63,882 nt of DNA from Bacteroidia bacterium (GTDB lineage Bacteria; Bacteroidota; Bacteroidia; Chitinophagales; Saprospiraceae). The notes below the pieces were generated by a model. The model ran no database searches. It was not told the DNA's origin and worked only from the letters and a program-made list of their open reading frames with translations. The stretch spans positions 1-63,882 of the forward strand of contig JAUIEA010000007.1 in NCBI GenBank assembly GCA_030429045.1. The letters run 5' to 3'. The translations under genes and the position numbers were made by a program. Positions 55,252 to 63,331 of the stretch are shown in pieces (position 1 is the first letter of the stretch; each line of letters begins with the position of its first letter).

Positions 55252-55878
55252 ATGGCTTCTCCCGACCCCAACACACTCTACCCGATAGAGGGGCTCAACA
55301 CCCTCTGTTTCTTGAAGAACCTGGTGGATCACCCCCAGATCCAGATCGGGGAGTACACCTATTATCACGATTTTGAGAACGTGTCAAACTTTGAGCAAAA
55401 TGTCCGATATCTCTTCGAGCACACCGGCGACCGGTTGATCATCGGGAAATTCGGTATGATCGCCTCCGGGGCCACCTTCATCATGAATGGCGCCAACCAC
55501 CTGACAGAAGCCGTATCCGCCTATCCCTTTGCCATTTTTGGCGCTGACTGGGACAAGGCCATGGACCAGAGAGCATATCCCTCAAAGGGCGATATTCGTA
55601 TCGGGCATGACGTCTGGATCGGCTATCAGGCGACCATCATGGCCGGCGTCACTATTGGACATGGGGCGATCATCGGGACAAATGCCACCGTCACTCGGGA
55701 TGTTCCACCCTATACCATCGTCGCCGGCAATCCGGCCCGACCCATCCGCAAGCGTTTTTCCGAGGAACAGATCCGAAAGCTTCTGGATCTGGCCTGGTGG
55801 GATTGGCCCATTGACAAGATCACCGCAAATGTCCAAAAGCTGACTGGCTCGGATATCGACGCACTGGAACTCGGGTAA
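55252..55878 (+). CDS. Vat/CatB-type xenobiotic O-acetyltransferase
   Basis: A 208-residue left-handed beta-helix acyltransferase. The N-terminus (IQIGEYTYYHDF), the loop IMNGANHLTEAVSAYPFAIFG with the catalytic His equivalent, the hexapeptide strands (DIRIGHDVWIGYQATIMAGV, TIGHGAIIGTNATVTRDVPP) and the C-terminal AGNPARPIRKRFSEEQI match the streptogramin (Vat) and type B chloramphenicol (CatB) acetyltransferase branch. These transfer acetyl from acetyl-CoA. Many environmental members have unknown substrates, so resistance should not be assumed. It lies between the two PepSY-like paralogues on the same strand. Confidence 0.87.
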   Translation: MASPDPNTLYPIEGLNTLCFLKNLVDHPQIQIGEYTYYHDFENVSNFEQNVRYLFEHTGDRLIIGKFGMIASGATFIMNGANHLTEAVSAYPFAIFGADWDKAMDQRAYPSKGDIRIGHDVWIGYQATIMAGVTIGHGAIIGTNATVTRDVPPYTIVAGNPARPIRKRFSEEQIRKLLDLAWWDWPIDKITANVQKLTGSDIDALELG

Positions 55879-56197
55879 CCGATACGAGATCCCAGTCTAA
55901 ACACCAGATGGGATCCGTTCGAGAAGAATGGTGCCGGATCGAAGGCATCTGGTCATCATTAAGACATGATTAACGAATTCGGTACACGGTCCCCGATCAT
56001 CGATTACCCTCTTGAATTATTCGATGAAAATACATGTTCGCATGGCTGGCGGGAGTATTTTGTGGCTTGGAAATGACAGTTATCGAATCACCCGGGAAGA
56101 TGAAGTGTCTTCTCTATACAGGCAGCTGATCAACACGTAAACGAACGAGTGGATCACCGACCCCGACCACCATTCTTCACCTGATAACCTTCACATC
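55879..56197. other. intergenic region, with a possible small ORF and a duplicated leader
   Basis: Separates the acetyltransferase from the second PepSY-like gene. It holds the 38-codon frame listed below and, at its end, AACCTTCACATC, shared with the leader of the first paralogue. Confidence 0.4.
56024..56140 (+). CDS. possible 38-residue small protein
   Basis: An ATG at 56024 opens 38 codons to a TAA at 56138-56140, beginning MKIHVRMAGGSILWLG and ending EVSSLYRQLINT. The composition is protein-like (balanced charge, a predicted strand followed by a helix), but there is no strong ribosome-binding site and no family I recognise. It could also be a gene fragment. Confidence 0.25.
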   Translation: MKIHVRMAGGSILWLGNDSYRITREDEVSSLYRQLINT

Positions 56198-56662
56198 ATG
56201 AAAGCTAAAATCATTTTATTCTGCCTTTTACTAGGGGGTACATTTACCCTGACCGCACAAACGAATGTCCTGGATGAAGTACCGGTCAAGGCAAGGGAGT
56301 TCTTGAAAATGAAATTCCCGGAAGCCACGGATGCAGCCTGGGCCAGAATTGAGAATGACCGGTTTCGGGCCCGCTTCAGAAAGCAGACCTCTGAGTTGGA
56401 ACAGCATGCCGCCATCTTTACGGCCGAGGGAGACTGGTTGGAAACCCTCAGCCCGATCGACATTTCCCTGTTGCCGGAGGATGTCGTTCCCTCAGCCACA
56501 GCAACTCACAGGGGTTACGACGTGGCCAGAGCATATATCGTCGACAATGGTGGTGCCGTCCATCTCTTCGAACTGAAAATGCGCAAAAAAGGCACTGAAA
56601 ACCTGACCGTCCGCCTCAATGCGAATGGCCAGGTGGTGACCCGGGTCCCCGTGCGGAAATAA
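56198..56662 (+). CDS. PepSY-like (DUF2874-type) secreted protein, paralogue 2
   Basis: A 154-residue protein with signal peptide MKAKIILFCLLLGGTFTLTAQ. The mature domain matches paralogue 1 in order: VPVKAREFLKMKFPEATDAAW, AAIFTAEGDWLETL, then FELKMRKKGTENLTVRLNANGQ. Sequence identity is modest outside these blocks, so the duplication is old, yet the leader and downstream hairpin are still alike. It ends 175 bases before rmuC, with a strong hairpin between. Function unknown. Confidence 0.78.
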   Translation: MKAKIILFCLLLGGTFTLTAQTNVLDEVPVKAREFLKMKFPEATDAAWARIENDRFRARFRKQTSELEQHAAIFTAEGDWLETLSPIDISLLPEDVVPSATATHRGYDVARAYIVDNGGAVHLFELKMRKKGTENLTVRLNANGQVVTRVPVRK

Positions 56663-56739
56663 GAATTTCAGATCGGCTTCAGATCACTATGGAAACACCC
56701 GCCATGACGAGGTTTGAGCATCGTTCTCATTCTTATGGC

Positions 56740-56765
56740 CAATGCCCCCGAAATCGGGGGCATTG
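56740..56765 (+). terminator. perfect hairpin after PepSY-like gene 2
   Basis: CAATGCCCCCG pairs perfectly with CGGGGGCATTG across AAAT. There is no long T-run, but the 11-bp G+C-rich stem 77 bases after the stop is a likely terminator. Confidence 0.65.
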
Positions 56766-56837
56766 TGCGTTGTGGGCCAAAGGTTTTCTATGATCCCCAG
56801 AATGACGAACTTTAAGCTCTCACCATCCTGATCCCCC

Positions 56838-58184
56838 TTGAACGACACCCTCCTCATTTTACTTTGGCTCACGTTTGCCGCCTCCATGATCAGCCTGATC
56901 GTCACCTTGCTGCGGAGAGGCCCCGACATCGAATCACTGACATCCCGTATTCGGGAAGAACTCCTCCAATCCCAAAGCCAGGGAGCGGAACAGATTCGGT
57001 CCGAGTTCAGGATCAGTCGCGAGGAGCATGCTCGAATGCAACATGAAAACCGTGAGACGACTGCTTCTCAGTTCAATTCATTCGGTGAACATCAATCCCA
57101 ATTACTTCAGGCGTTCCAAACACAATTGAACGCCTTTATGGACAGCAGCCAGAAACGCGGCCATGAACTCCAGGAATCCCTGACCAAATCGCTGACCGAC
57201 ATCCGCTTCGAAGTGACGCGACAGCTGGAAACCCTGCAAAAGGACAATCATGCCCAACTGGAAAGAATGCGGGAGACCGTAGATGAAAAGCTGCACAAAA
57301 CCCTGGAAGAACGGCTGGGCCAATCCTTTAAAACTGTCAGTGAACACCTGGAAAAGGTGCAGTTGGGGCTGGGGGAGATGCAAACCCTGGCCACAGGTGT
57401 CGGCGACCTCAAACGCGTGCTTTCCAACGTTAAGACACGAGGCGTGATGGGCGAGATCCAACTGGGAAATATTCTGGAGCAACTCCTCTCTCCGGATCAA
57501 TATGGCCTCAACGTAGCCACCATCCCCAACAGTGCCAACCACGTCGAATTTGCTGTGAAGTTTCCGGGCAAAGACAAAAGCAGTGACCCCGTCTGGCTTC
57601 CGATCGATTCCAAATTCCCGATGGACCGGTACGAACAGGTACTGGCCGCTTATGAGGATGGAAGGAGTGAATTGATTGATGCCGCTCACAAGGAATTGCT
57701 GCGAACCGTCAAGAACATGGCCAGGGATATCCGGGAGAAGTACATTTCACCCCCTCACACCACGGATTTTGGCGTGCTCTTCCTGCCCATCGAAGGGCTC
57801 TATGCCGAAGTGGTCCGTCATCCCGGTCTGATGGAGGAACTCCAGCGCGATCAGCGAATACTCATTGCCGGACCTACCAATCTGGCCGCATTCCTCAATG
57901 CCCTGCAAATGGGCTTCAGGTCCATAGCCATCGAGCAACGGAGCAGTGAAGTGTGGAAGACCCTCGGTGCTGTCAAGACCGAATTTGGTAAATTCGGGAA
58001 AGTCCTGGAGCTTACCCGGAAGAAACTGCAGGAAGCGACGAGCGTGATCGACAAGGCCGATGTGCGTACCCGGGCGATCGAGCGAAAACTGCGCGATGTC
58101 GAAGAATTACCCTCCGGAGAGGCACCTTCTCCCCTGGCAGATGGACTGGATCTGGAAGATCTGGTAGGAGGAGATGGGATCTGA
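56838..58184 (+). CDS. rmuC: DNA recombination protein RmuC
   Basis: A 448-residue protein with an N-terminal membrane segment (LLILLWLTFAASMISLIVTL), a long coiled coil (about residues 35-200, rich in Q/E: HLEKVQLGLGEMQTLATGVG), and the RmuC nuclease-like domain (about 200-400: RGVMGEIQLGNILEQLL, DSKFPMDRYE, DFGVLFLPIEGLYAEV, NLAAFLNALQMGFRS). RmuC limits inversions at short repeats in E. coli. The start is a TTG at 56838; the next in-frame ATG (Met17) would cut the membrane helix in half, so TTG is preferred. Confidence 0.92.
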   Translation: MNDTLLILLWLTFAASMISLIVTLLRRGPDIESLTSRIREELLQSQSQGAEQIRSEFRISREEHARMQHENRETTASQFNSFGEHQSQLLQAFQTQLNAFMDSSQKRGHELQESLTKSLTDIRFEVTRQLETLQKDNHAQLERMRETVDEKLHKTLEERLGQSFKTVSEHLEKVQLGLGEMQTLATGVGDLKRVLSNVKTRGVMGEIQLGNILEQLLSPDQYGLNVATIPNSANHVEFAVKFPGKDKSSDPVWLPIDSKFPMDRYEQVLAAYEDGRSELIDAAHKELLRTVKNMARDIREKYISPPHTTDFGVLFLPIEGLYAEVVRHPGLMEELQRDQRILIAGPTNLAAFLNALQMGFRSIAIEQRSSEVWKTLGAVKTEFGKFGKVLELTRKKLQEATSVIDKADVRTRAIERKLRDVEELPSGEAPSPLADGLDLEDLVGGDGI

Positions 58185-58315
58185 TCTCTGGACTGATCCG
58201 AAAAGGACCACAACAAAGACTCCCACGAAAACGCAACCCTTCACCCCCAGAAGGAGTGAATCCTTACCAGATCAGGCCAAATACTCATTTGTGCAGGTTC
58301 GTCACACATTCTTCA

Positions 58316-58346
58316 TTGTCCCCCGCAATACGATTCTGTAACTTGG
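58316..58346 (+). promoter_or_regulatory. candidate promoter of the sensor kinase gene
   Basis: TTG (58316-58318), a 20-base spacer, then TAACTTGG (58339-58346), one mismatch from TAnnTTTG. The spacing is that of Bacteroidota housekeeping promoters; the gene starts 51 bases downstream. Confidence 0.45.
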
Positions 58347-58397
58347 TGAGGACAACCACCATTCGGAGATCAATCACCGGTCAGAGAGTATCCAGGT

Positions 58398-61300
58398 GTG
58401 AATATGTGTATAAGGGAAAACAGAACATCTTGCCTGAAAAACAGTCCGGGTCTCCAGACAAAGGACTTCATCATACTGGTCCTGCTTGTCATACTGGTAA
58501 CCGCTCGTCTGGCCGCTCAACCCTGGACCCAATTTCATTTTGAACAATACACTGAAGCGGATGGACTACTCAGTAATCAAGTCAATCTGACCATCCAGGA
58601 TCACCAGGGTTTTTTATGGGCCGGAACATCCAAAGGACTTTGCAAATTTGATGGAACGACCTGGACATCCTATGCGGCCGTTCCCAAAATTTCCAAATCC
58701 ATTACGAGTACCAGTGTCATCAGTATTTATCCTGATAAACAGAACAGGATCTGGTTTGGCACAAAAGGTTCCGGCGTCAATGTCCTGAACAAACTGACAG
58801 GAGAATTAAAGAATTACAACTTTTCCGCTCAGGATTCCAGCTCAATTTCAGGAACAATAGTAACTGGAATCTTTGAAGATAGCGCTGGCCGAATTTGGGT
58901 CTGCGCAAATGGACTCAATCTGTTTGATGAACGATCAGAATCTTTCAAACGCATCGAACCAGATATGCCCACCCACCTGAATTCGAAAACACGGGGGTGG
59001 GCCATGACACTCCGGTTTATCCAATTTGATCCCACGAATAAAGATATAGTCTGGCTCTTTTCCAGTTTTGGCCTCCTGAAACTGAATACCAAAACCTTTT
59101 CGAACGTCTCCTATTTTCCACACCAACAAGAACATGCCACTCGAATGGCCATCATGGCCGGGAAAACGATCTGGATGACGAACTATGGTATTGGATTATA
59201 CGCGTTTGACCTGATATCTGAAAAATTCACTCTCTACCACTGTGATCCAGACAAGCTCAACCCCCTGGGGTGCCAATCAGCTGCCTCCATCATCGAACTG
59301 GATGAGCGCTATTTACTTATTTCTGGATTCACCGATCTGCTATATCTATTTGATCGCCAAAAAAATAAATTCCAGAAAAAAGATCAAACATGGCCCATTT
59401 TGGAATATATTGATCCAGAGGGCATCTTCATGAAGGATAACGAAGGGCATCTGTGGATATCCACATATGGATCGGGCATCTATGTACAGCAAAAACAATT
59501 TGGCCAGTTTATAAAGCATCACATCCCAGGCAATACCCAGGATATTCTCCAGTACAGGAATCGAATCTATGCATGTACAGCAGAAGGTAAATTATGGGCC
59601 ATTGATCCGGTGACTAACCAACCTGTTCGATCATTTACCCTGACAAATTTCTCAGGGCAAACTACATACCCGATCAAATTACATGTGGATCACCAGAACC
59701 GACTTTGGATTCTGAGTCGTCGCGCACTTCACTCCCTCTCTGACGATGAACAGCACATTATCTCCTGGAATTCCGAATTTTTCGAAAAAGACGGTGCGAA
59801 CTATAATTACTTCTGGGATCTGACCTCCGATCCAGTCTCCGGCAGGATCTGGTTAGCCACTCAGTCCAGTGGATTGTTCGGCTATCATCCCGAACAAAAT
59901 GAAATATATACGTTTAGTAAGGATAAAACCAGTCGAAACCACATTAAAAACGACTATTCCATCGGTTCACTCTTTAGAGATAATAATAATTTCATCTGGG
60001 GATTTAATGGTAGCGGTTTCTTTAAAGTTGATCCACCCTCTGGCATTGTGTTCAATTCACCTTCCCCGGTCATTTCTTCCATAGATCAAAAGTCTTTTTT
60101 TGGAATCAGCTTTGTATGTAGTGATACAGCCTCAAACTTATGGGTTTGTGCCGGGCAGGGCCGAATTGGAAAAATAAAAGACAGACAGGATCTCACACAA
60201 CCCGTGGAAGAAATAGAATATCATCCTGCCATCCTGAACGACCGAGCGAATGATATGGTCGCAGACAATCAGGGCAATATTTGGACGTGTTCTCTTTATG
60301 GCCTCTTCAGATTCAATATAGCAACACGGCAGGCGACCCACTTTGGGACACAGTTCGGACTCGGAGAGATCACAGGGCTTACAGTCAATAAGCAGGGCGA
60401 AATTCTTGCAGCAACTGAAGGCGGATTCTATCGATTTGATCCGGAGAAAATAGTTCCAATTGATCGCACGCCCCACCCGATCATTGAAACTTTCCGCGTC
60501 TTTGACACCCCCTATGCCATTCCTGAAGATGTTTCGCCGAGCATCACTCTCTCATACCAACAAAATTTCTTTTCATTTGACTTCAGTGCCATTGACTTTA
60601 CAGGTAAATCGAAAAAGGAATTTGCCTATATACTGGAAGGCATCAATGATGACTGGATCCTTGCCGGCGACCGGCGCTATGCCGCCTTTACAAATATTCG
60701 AGGCGGCACCTATTCATTCAAAGTCAAAGCCCGAAATGAATATGGTCCCTGGAGTGACCCCATCACGTTGAGCATTACCATTGTCCCTCCCTATTGGGAA
60801 AGACCCTGGTTCTGGGCCCTCATTTCAATTTCAATCCTCACCATGGCCTATCTTGGATATTCTTACCGAATCGCCCAGATTAAAAAGGAAGAACAACTGA
60901 AATTTGCTTTTTCAAAACAACTGGCTGAGGTGGAGATGAGAGCCCTCAGGGCACAGATGAACCCTCACTTTCTGTTCAACTCTCTCAATGCAATCAAGTA
61001 TTATGTGCTCAAGCGAAGCAAAGAAAAAGCAGCTGAATACCTGACTGACTTTGCCCGGTTGATTCGCCTGGTACTCAATAACTCTTCTCAATCCATTATC
61101 AGCCTGGATAAAGAACTGGAGGCCCTTGAACTCTATATTCGAATCGAACGTCTGCGCTTCGACGAGAAGTTTGACTACAACCTGTTTATAGATCCAGCAC
61201 TTGACACCCCTTCCATATCTATACCTCCCTTACTGATTCAACCGTTCGTCGAAAATGCCATTTGGCATGGCTTAATGCACAAAACAGATCAGCTGGGACT

Positions 61301-61589
61301 GCTGCGCATCGCTATCGTCAAGATTCCCGGCGGCATAGAATACACTATTGAAGATAACGGCATCGGACGCAAACGGGCAGCCGAGGTCAAAAGCAAGTCT
61401 GCCCAACAACAGAAATCATTTGGTCTGAACATCACCAAAGATCGGATGGCCATGAGCAAGGTGTTAAACAACATGGATATTACCACAGATATTCATGACC
61501 TGTATGATGAGGAGGGGCAACCTTCAGGCACAAAAATCGTAGTTCGCATGTTCACAAATGACCTCACCCAACCGATCGAAAACTGCTAA
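58398..61589 (+). CDS. two-component sensor: periplasmic propeller plus LytS-type histidine kinase
   Basis: A 1063-residue protein. N-terminal helix (FIILVLLVILVTARLAA) exports the sensor. Residues about 45-690 are regulator-propeller repeats (DHQGFLWAGTSKGLCKF, RIWVCANGLNLF, GHLWISTYGSGIYV, GNIWTCSLYGLFRFN), followed by a Y_Y_Y domain (EFAYILEGINDDWILAG to YSFKVKARNEYGPW). A membrane helix (about 805-825) leads to a His_kinase domain with phospho-acceptor His857 in MNPHFLFNSLN, and a HATPase N-box and G-box (DNGIGRKRA). Unlike SusR-type hybrid sensors it has no receiver or AraC domain; the partner LytTR regulator follows 9 bases later. The signal is likely a sugar or other extracellular ligand. 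Confidence 0.93.
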   Translation: MNMCIRENRTSCLKNSPGLQTKDFIILVLLVILVTARLAAQPWTQFHFEQYTEADGLLSNQVNLTIQDHQGFLWAGTSKGLCKFDGTTWTSYAAVPKISKSITSTSVISIYPDKQNRIWFGTKGSGVNVLNKLTGELKNYNFSAQDSSSISGTIVTGIFEDSAGRIWVCANGLNLFDERSESFKRIEPDMPTHLNSKTRGWAMTLRFIQFDPTNKDIVWLFSSFGLLKLNTKTFSNVSYFPHQQEHATRMAIMAGKTIWMTNYGIGLYAFDLISEKFTLYHCDPDKLNPLGCQSAASIIELDERYLLISGFTDLLYLFDRQKNKFQKKDQTWPILEYIDPEGIFMKDNEGHLWISTYGSGIYVQQKQFGQFIKHHIPGNTQDILQYRNRIYACTAEGKLWAIDPVTNQPVRSFTLTNFSGQTTYPIKLHVDHQNRLWILSRRALHSLSDDEQHIISWNSEFFEKDGANYNYFWDLTSDPVSGRIWLATQSSGLFGYHPEQNEIYTFSKDKTSRNHIKNDYSIGSLFRDNNNFIWGFNGSGFFKVDPPSGIVFNSPSPVISSIDQKSFFGISFVCSDTASNLWVCAGQGRIGKIKDRQDLTQPVEEIEYHPAILNDRANDMVADNQGNIWTCSLYGLFRFNIATRQATHFGTQFGLGEITGLTVNKQGEILAATEGGFYRFDPEKIVPIDRTPHPIIETFRVFDTPYAIPEDVSPSITLSYQQNFFSFDFSAIDFTGKSKKEFAYILEGINDDWILAGDRRYAAFTNIRGGTYSFKVKARNEYGPWSDPITLSITIVPPYWERPWFWALISISILTMAYLGYSYRIAQIKKEEQLKFAFSKQLAEVEMRALRAQMNPHFLFNSLNAIKYYVLKRSKEKAAEYLTDFARLIRLVLNNSSQSIISLDKELEALELYIRIERLRFDEKFDYNLFIDPALDTPSISIPPLLIQPFVENAIWHGLMHKTDQLGLLRIAIVKIPGGIEYTIEDNGIGRKRAAEVKSKSAQQQKSFGLNITKDRMAMSKVLNNMDITTDIHDLYDEEGQPSGTKIVVRMFTNDLTQPIENC

Positions 61590-61598
61590 AAGTAGAAT

Positions 61599-62357
61599 AT
61601 GAAAAAGCTTCGCGTTCTCCTGGTCGATGATGAGATGTTCTGCCTGGAAACTTTAAAATGGGAATTAGAACAACATTGCCCGGAAGTGGAAATACTGGCC
61701 TTGTGCCAAAGTGGAGCGGATGCAATACAGGCCATTCAGACACATCAGCCTGACGCTGTTTTCCTCGATATTGAAATGCCGTATATGAACGCATTTGAAA
61801 TGCTTCAGGAATTGGAAAGCATTCATTTTTCCATCGTATTTACAACCGCCTATGATCAGTTTGCCATCCATGCGATTAAAGTAAACGCTCTCGACTATCT
61901 ACTCAAACCGATAGGCAGTGATGAATTGAAGGCAGCAGTACAAAAAATAAAGAATCATCACCAAACCAATGTTTCCGGCAACAACCTTCGCAGCCTGATG
62001 GAACACCTGCTTGCCAACCAGCATGAAGTGCAAAAAATTGCCTTGCCGACCATGCAGGGACTGGAACTGGTTCGGATCGACCAGATCGTATTCGTTGAAG
62101 CAGATAGCAATTACACCCACTTTCACTTACTCTCTGGAAGTAAGATCCTGATATCCAAGACTCTGAAACAAATTGAAGAAACATTGAAGGAACACGATTG
62201 CTTCATTCGAACGCATCAATCCTACCTGGTCAATACCCGACTGATAGACCGGTACCATAGAGGATCAGGTGGTAGCCTGGACATGGCCAATGGTGTACAG
62301 GTACCTGTCTCCCAAAGCCGGAAGGATGAACTGTTGATGCGATTGAAAAACGAATAA
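61599..62357 (+). CDS. LytTR family response regulator
   Basis: A 252-residue regulator. The receiver domain has the acidic pocket DDE at residues 10-12, phosphorylation site Asp57 in VFLDIEMP, the Thr in FTTAYDQ and Lys in YLLKPI. The C-terminal LytTR DNA-binding domain (about 145-250) shows IVFVEADSNYTHFHL, FIRTHQSYLVNTRLIDRY and VPVSQSRKDEL. It is the cognate partner of the kinase 9 bases upstream. LytTR regulators bind paired direct repeats; its targets are not evident, although the T9SS genes downstream are candidates. Confidence 0.95.
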   Translation: MKKLRVLLVDDEMFCLETLKWELEQHCPEVEILALCQSGADAIQAIQTHQPDAVFLDIEMPYMNAFEMLQELESIHFSIVFTTAYDQFAIHAIKVNALDYLLKPIGSDELKAAVQKIKNHHQTNVSGNNLRSLMEHLLANQHEVQKIALPTMQGLELVRIDQIVFVEADSNYTHFHLLSGSKILISKTLKQIEETLKEHDCFIRTHQSYLVNTRLIDRYHRGSGGSLDMANGVQVPVSQSRKDELLMRLKNE

Positions 62358-62380
62358 TCCAAGCTACGTAGCCTGGTCAT

Positions 62381-62412
62381 CCGGGTCCAAGGACCGGAAG
62401 GTTTATTTTATT
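62381..62412 (+). terminator. terminator of the kinase/regulator operon
   Basis: CCGGGTCC and GGACCGG (62381-62397) form a stem with one bulged G around AA, followed by TTTATTTTATT. It starts 24 bases after the regulator stop. Confidence 0.55.
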
Positions 62413-62797
62413 CCGCTAACGGATAACCTCCATTCGGACAATAGGTCCTACCACATTACAGGACCCCAATTTATTACAAATACCGTCTCAAAGGATCCGT
62501 TCGCCCGGGTGATGACCCCAGGCTTTCAGCCTGCTTCCTGCCGATTCCTGTACGCATGTACATTTCTCGAGCAGTCCTCAAGGGAATATACAACTGGTCA
62601 TCCCCTGCTCATTCATCGCAACTTTAGCCTTACACGATTGAATGAGTATCGTGTCGACTCCCGGGCAACCCTGATCGATCCACAGGGATAAGACCAGAGA
62701 TTGATTAATCCGAATTCAATTACTCACTCAATTGTCGTATTGACACATTGGAATGACCCGAATACTCATTGTTCAAAAAAGAGGAAAAGAGTGGGAA

Positions 62798-62805
62798 TAT
62801 ATTTG
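62798..62805 (+). promoter_or_regulatory. candidate -7 element TATATTTG
   Basis: A full match to TAnnTTTG, 48 bases before the start of the small T9SS gene. The nearest TTG (62769-62771) is 26 bases upstream, longer than usual. Confidence 0.45.
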
Positions 62806-62852
62806 AAATACAAATGCAAATCATTCCAATCAGATCATTAAAATTCAAACCC

Positions 62853-63326
62853 ATGAGACCCATTTTACTCCTCATGTTTTTCGCAATTCCCTTCTTTCTC
62901 CAGGCCCAACAGGGAACCATCCCAGCAGGTGGAGAAATCCAATCCACATCAGGAGAGATCAGTTATTCAGTTGGACAATTGAGTAATGCTTCAATGCATT
63001 CTCCCTCTGGAAGCGCACATGAAGGCATCCAACAACCCTATGAAATTGTCGTGACGCATACGACGGACCAGGGTGATCGTTTGGGCATTCAAGTCACCGC
63101 TTTTCCGAATCCGGTAGCTGACCAACTGCAGCTCATCCTCAATCAGCATCCCCCTGAAAACTGCCTGGTCCGCTGCACAAATATTTCAGGCTTGACCGTC
63201 TTCGTCAAGGACGTCAACCAGATGCAGACCGCTCTAGCCATGCATGAACTTGTACCTGGCCAATATTTCCTCAGTGTGTTTGCCTCAGGCACACTTCTTT
63301 CTTCCATCACGATTATCAAACAATAA
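62853..63326 (+). CDS. small T9SS-sorted protein (SIGQ-type)
   Basis: A 157-residue protein from the ATG at 62853 (MRPILLLMFFAIPFFLQAQ), where the signal peptide begins; the open frame is 28 codons longer. The mature start (GGEIQSTSGEISYSVGQL, then EGIQQPYEI) is a common Bacteroidota module that precedes a T9SS domain; here the tail is VTAFPNPVADQLQLIL to LVPGQYFLSVFASGT, type A. Such short proteins often precede a larger surface protein, as here with a collagen-like gene 6 bases downstream. Function unknown. Confidence 0.82.
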   Translation: MRPILLLMFFAIPFFLQAQQGTIPAGGEIQSTSGEISYSVGQLSNASMHSPSGSAHEGIQQPYEIVVTHTTDQGDRLGIQVTAFPNPVADQLQLILNQHPPENCLVRCTNISGLTVFVKDVNQMQTALAMHELVPGQYFLSVFASGTLLSSITIIKQ

Positions 63327-63331
63327 AGATC

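Larger units (their letters stand above)
62358..62852. other. intergenic region with terminator, REP-like hairpin and promoter
   Basis: About 0.5 kb without a gene. CAGGCTTTCAGCCTG (62519-62533) is a 6-bp hairpin akin to GGCTTTAAAGCC at 33392 and may be another REP-like unit. Terminator and promoter are listed separately. Confidence 0.5.

Noticed and set aside
55252-55878. Calling the acetyltransferase a streptogramin resistance gene
   Set aside because: The fold and motifs fit Vat/CatB, but many environmental members act on unknown substrates and no other resistance marker or mobile element is present.
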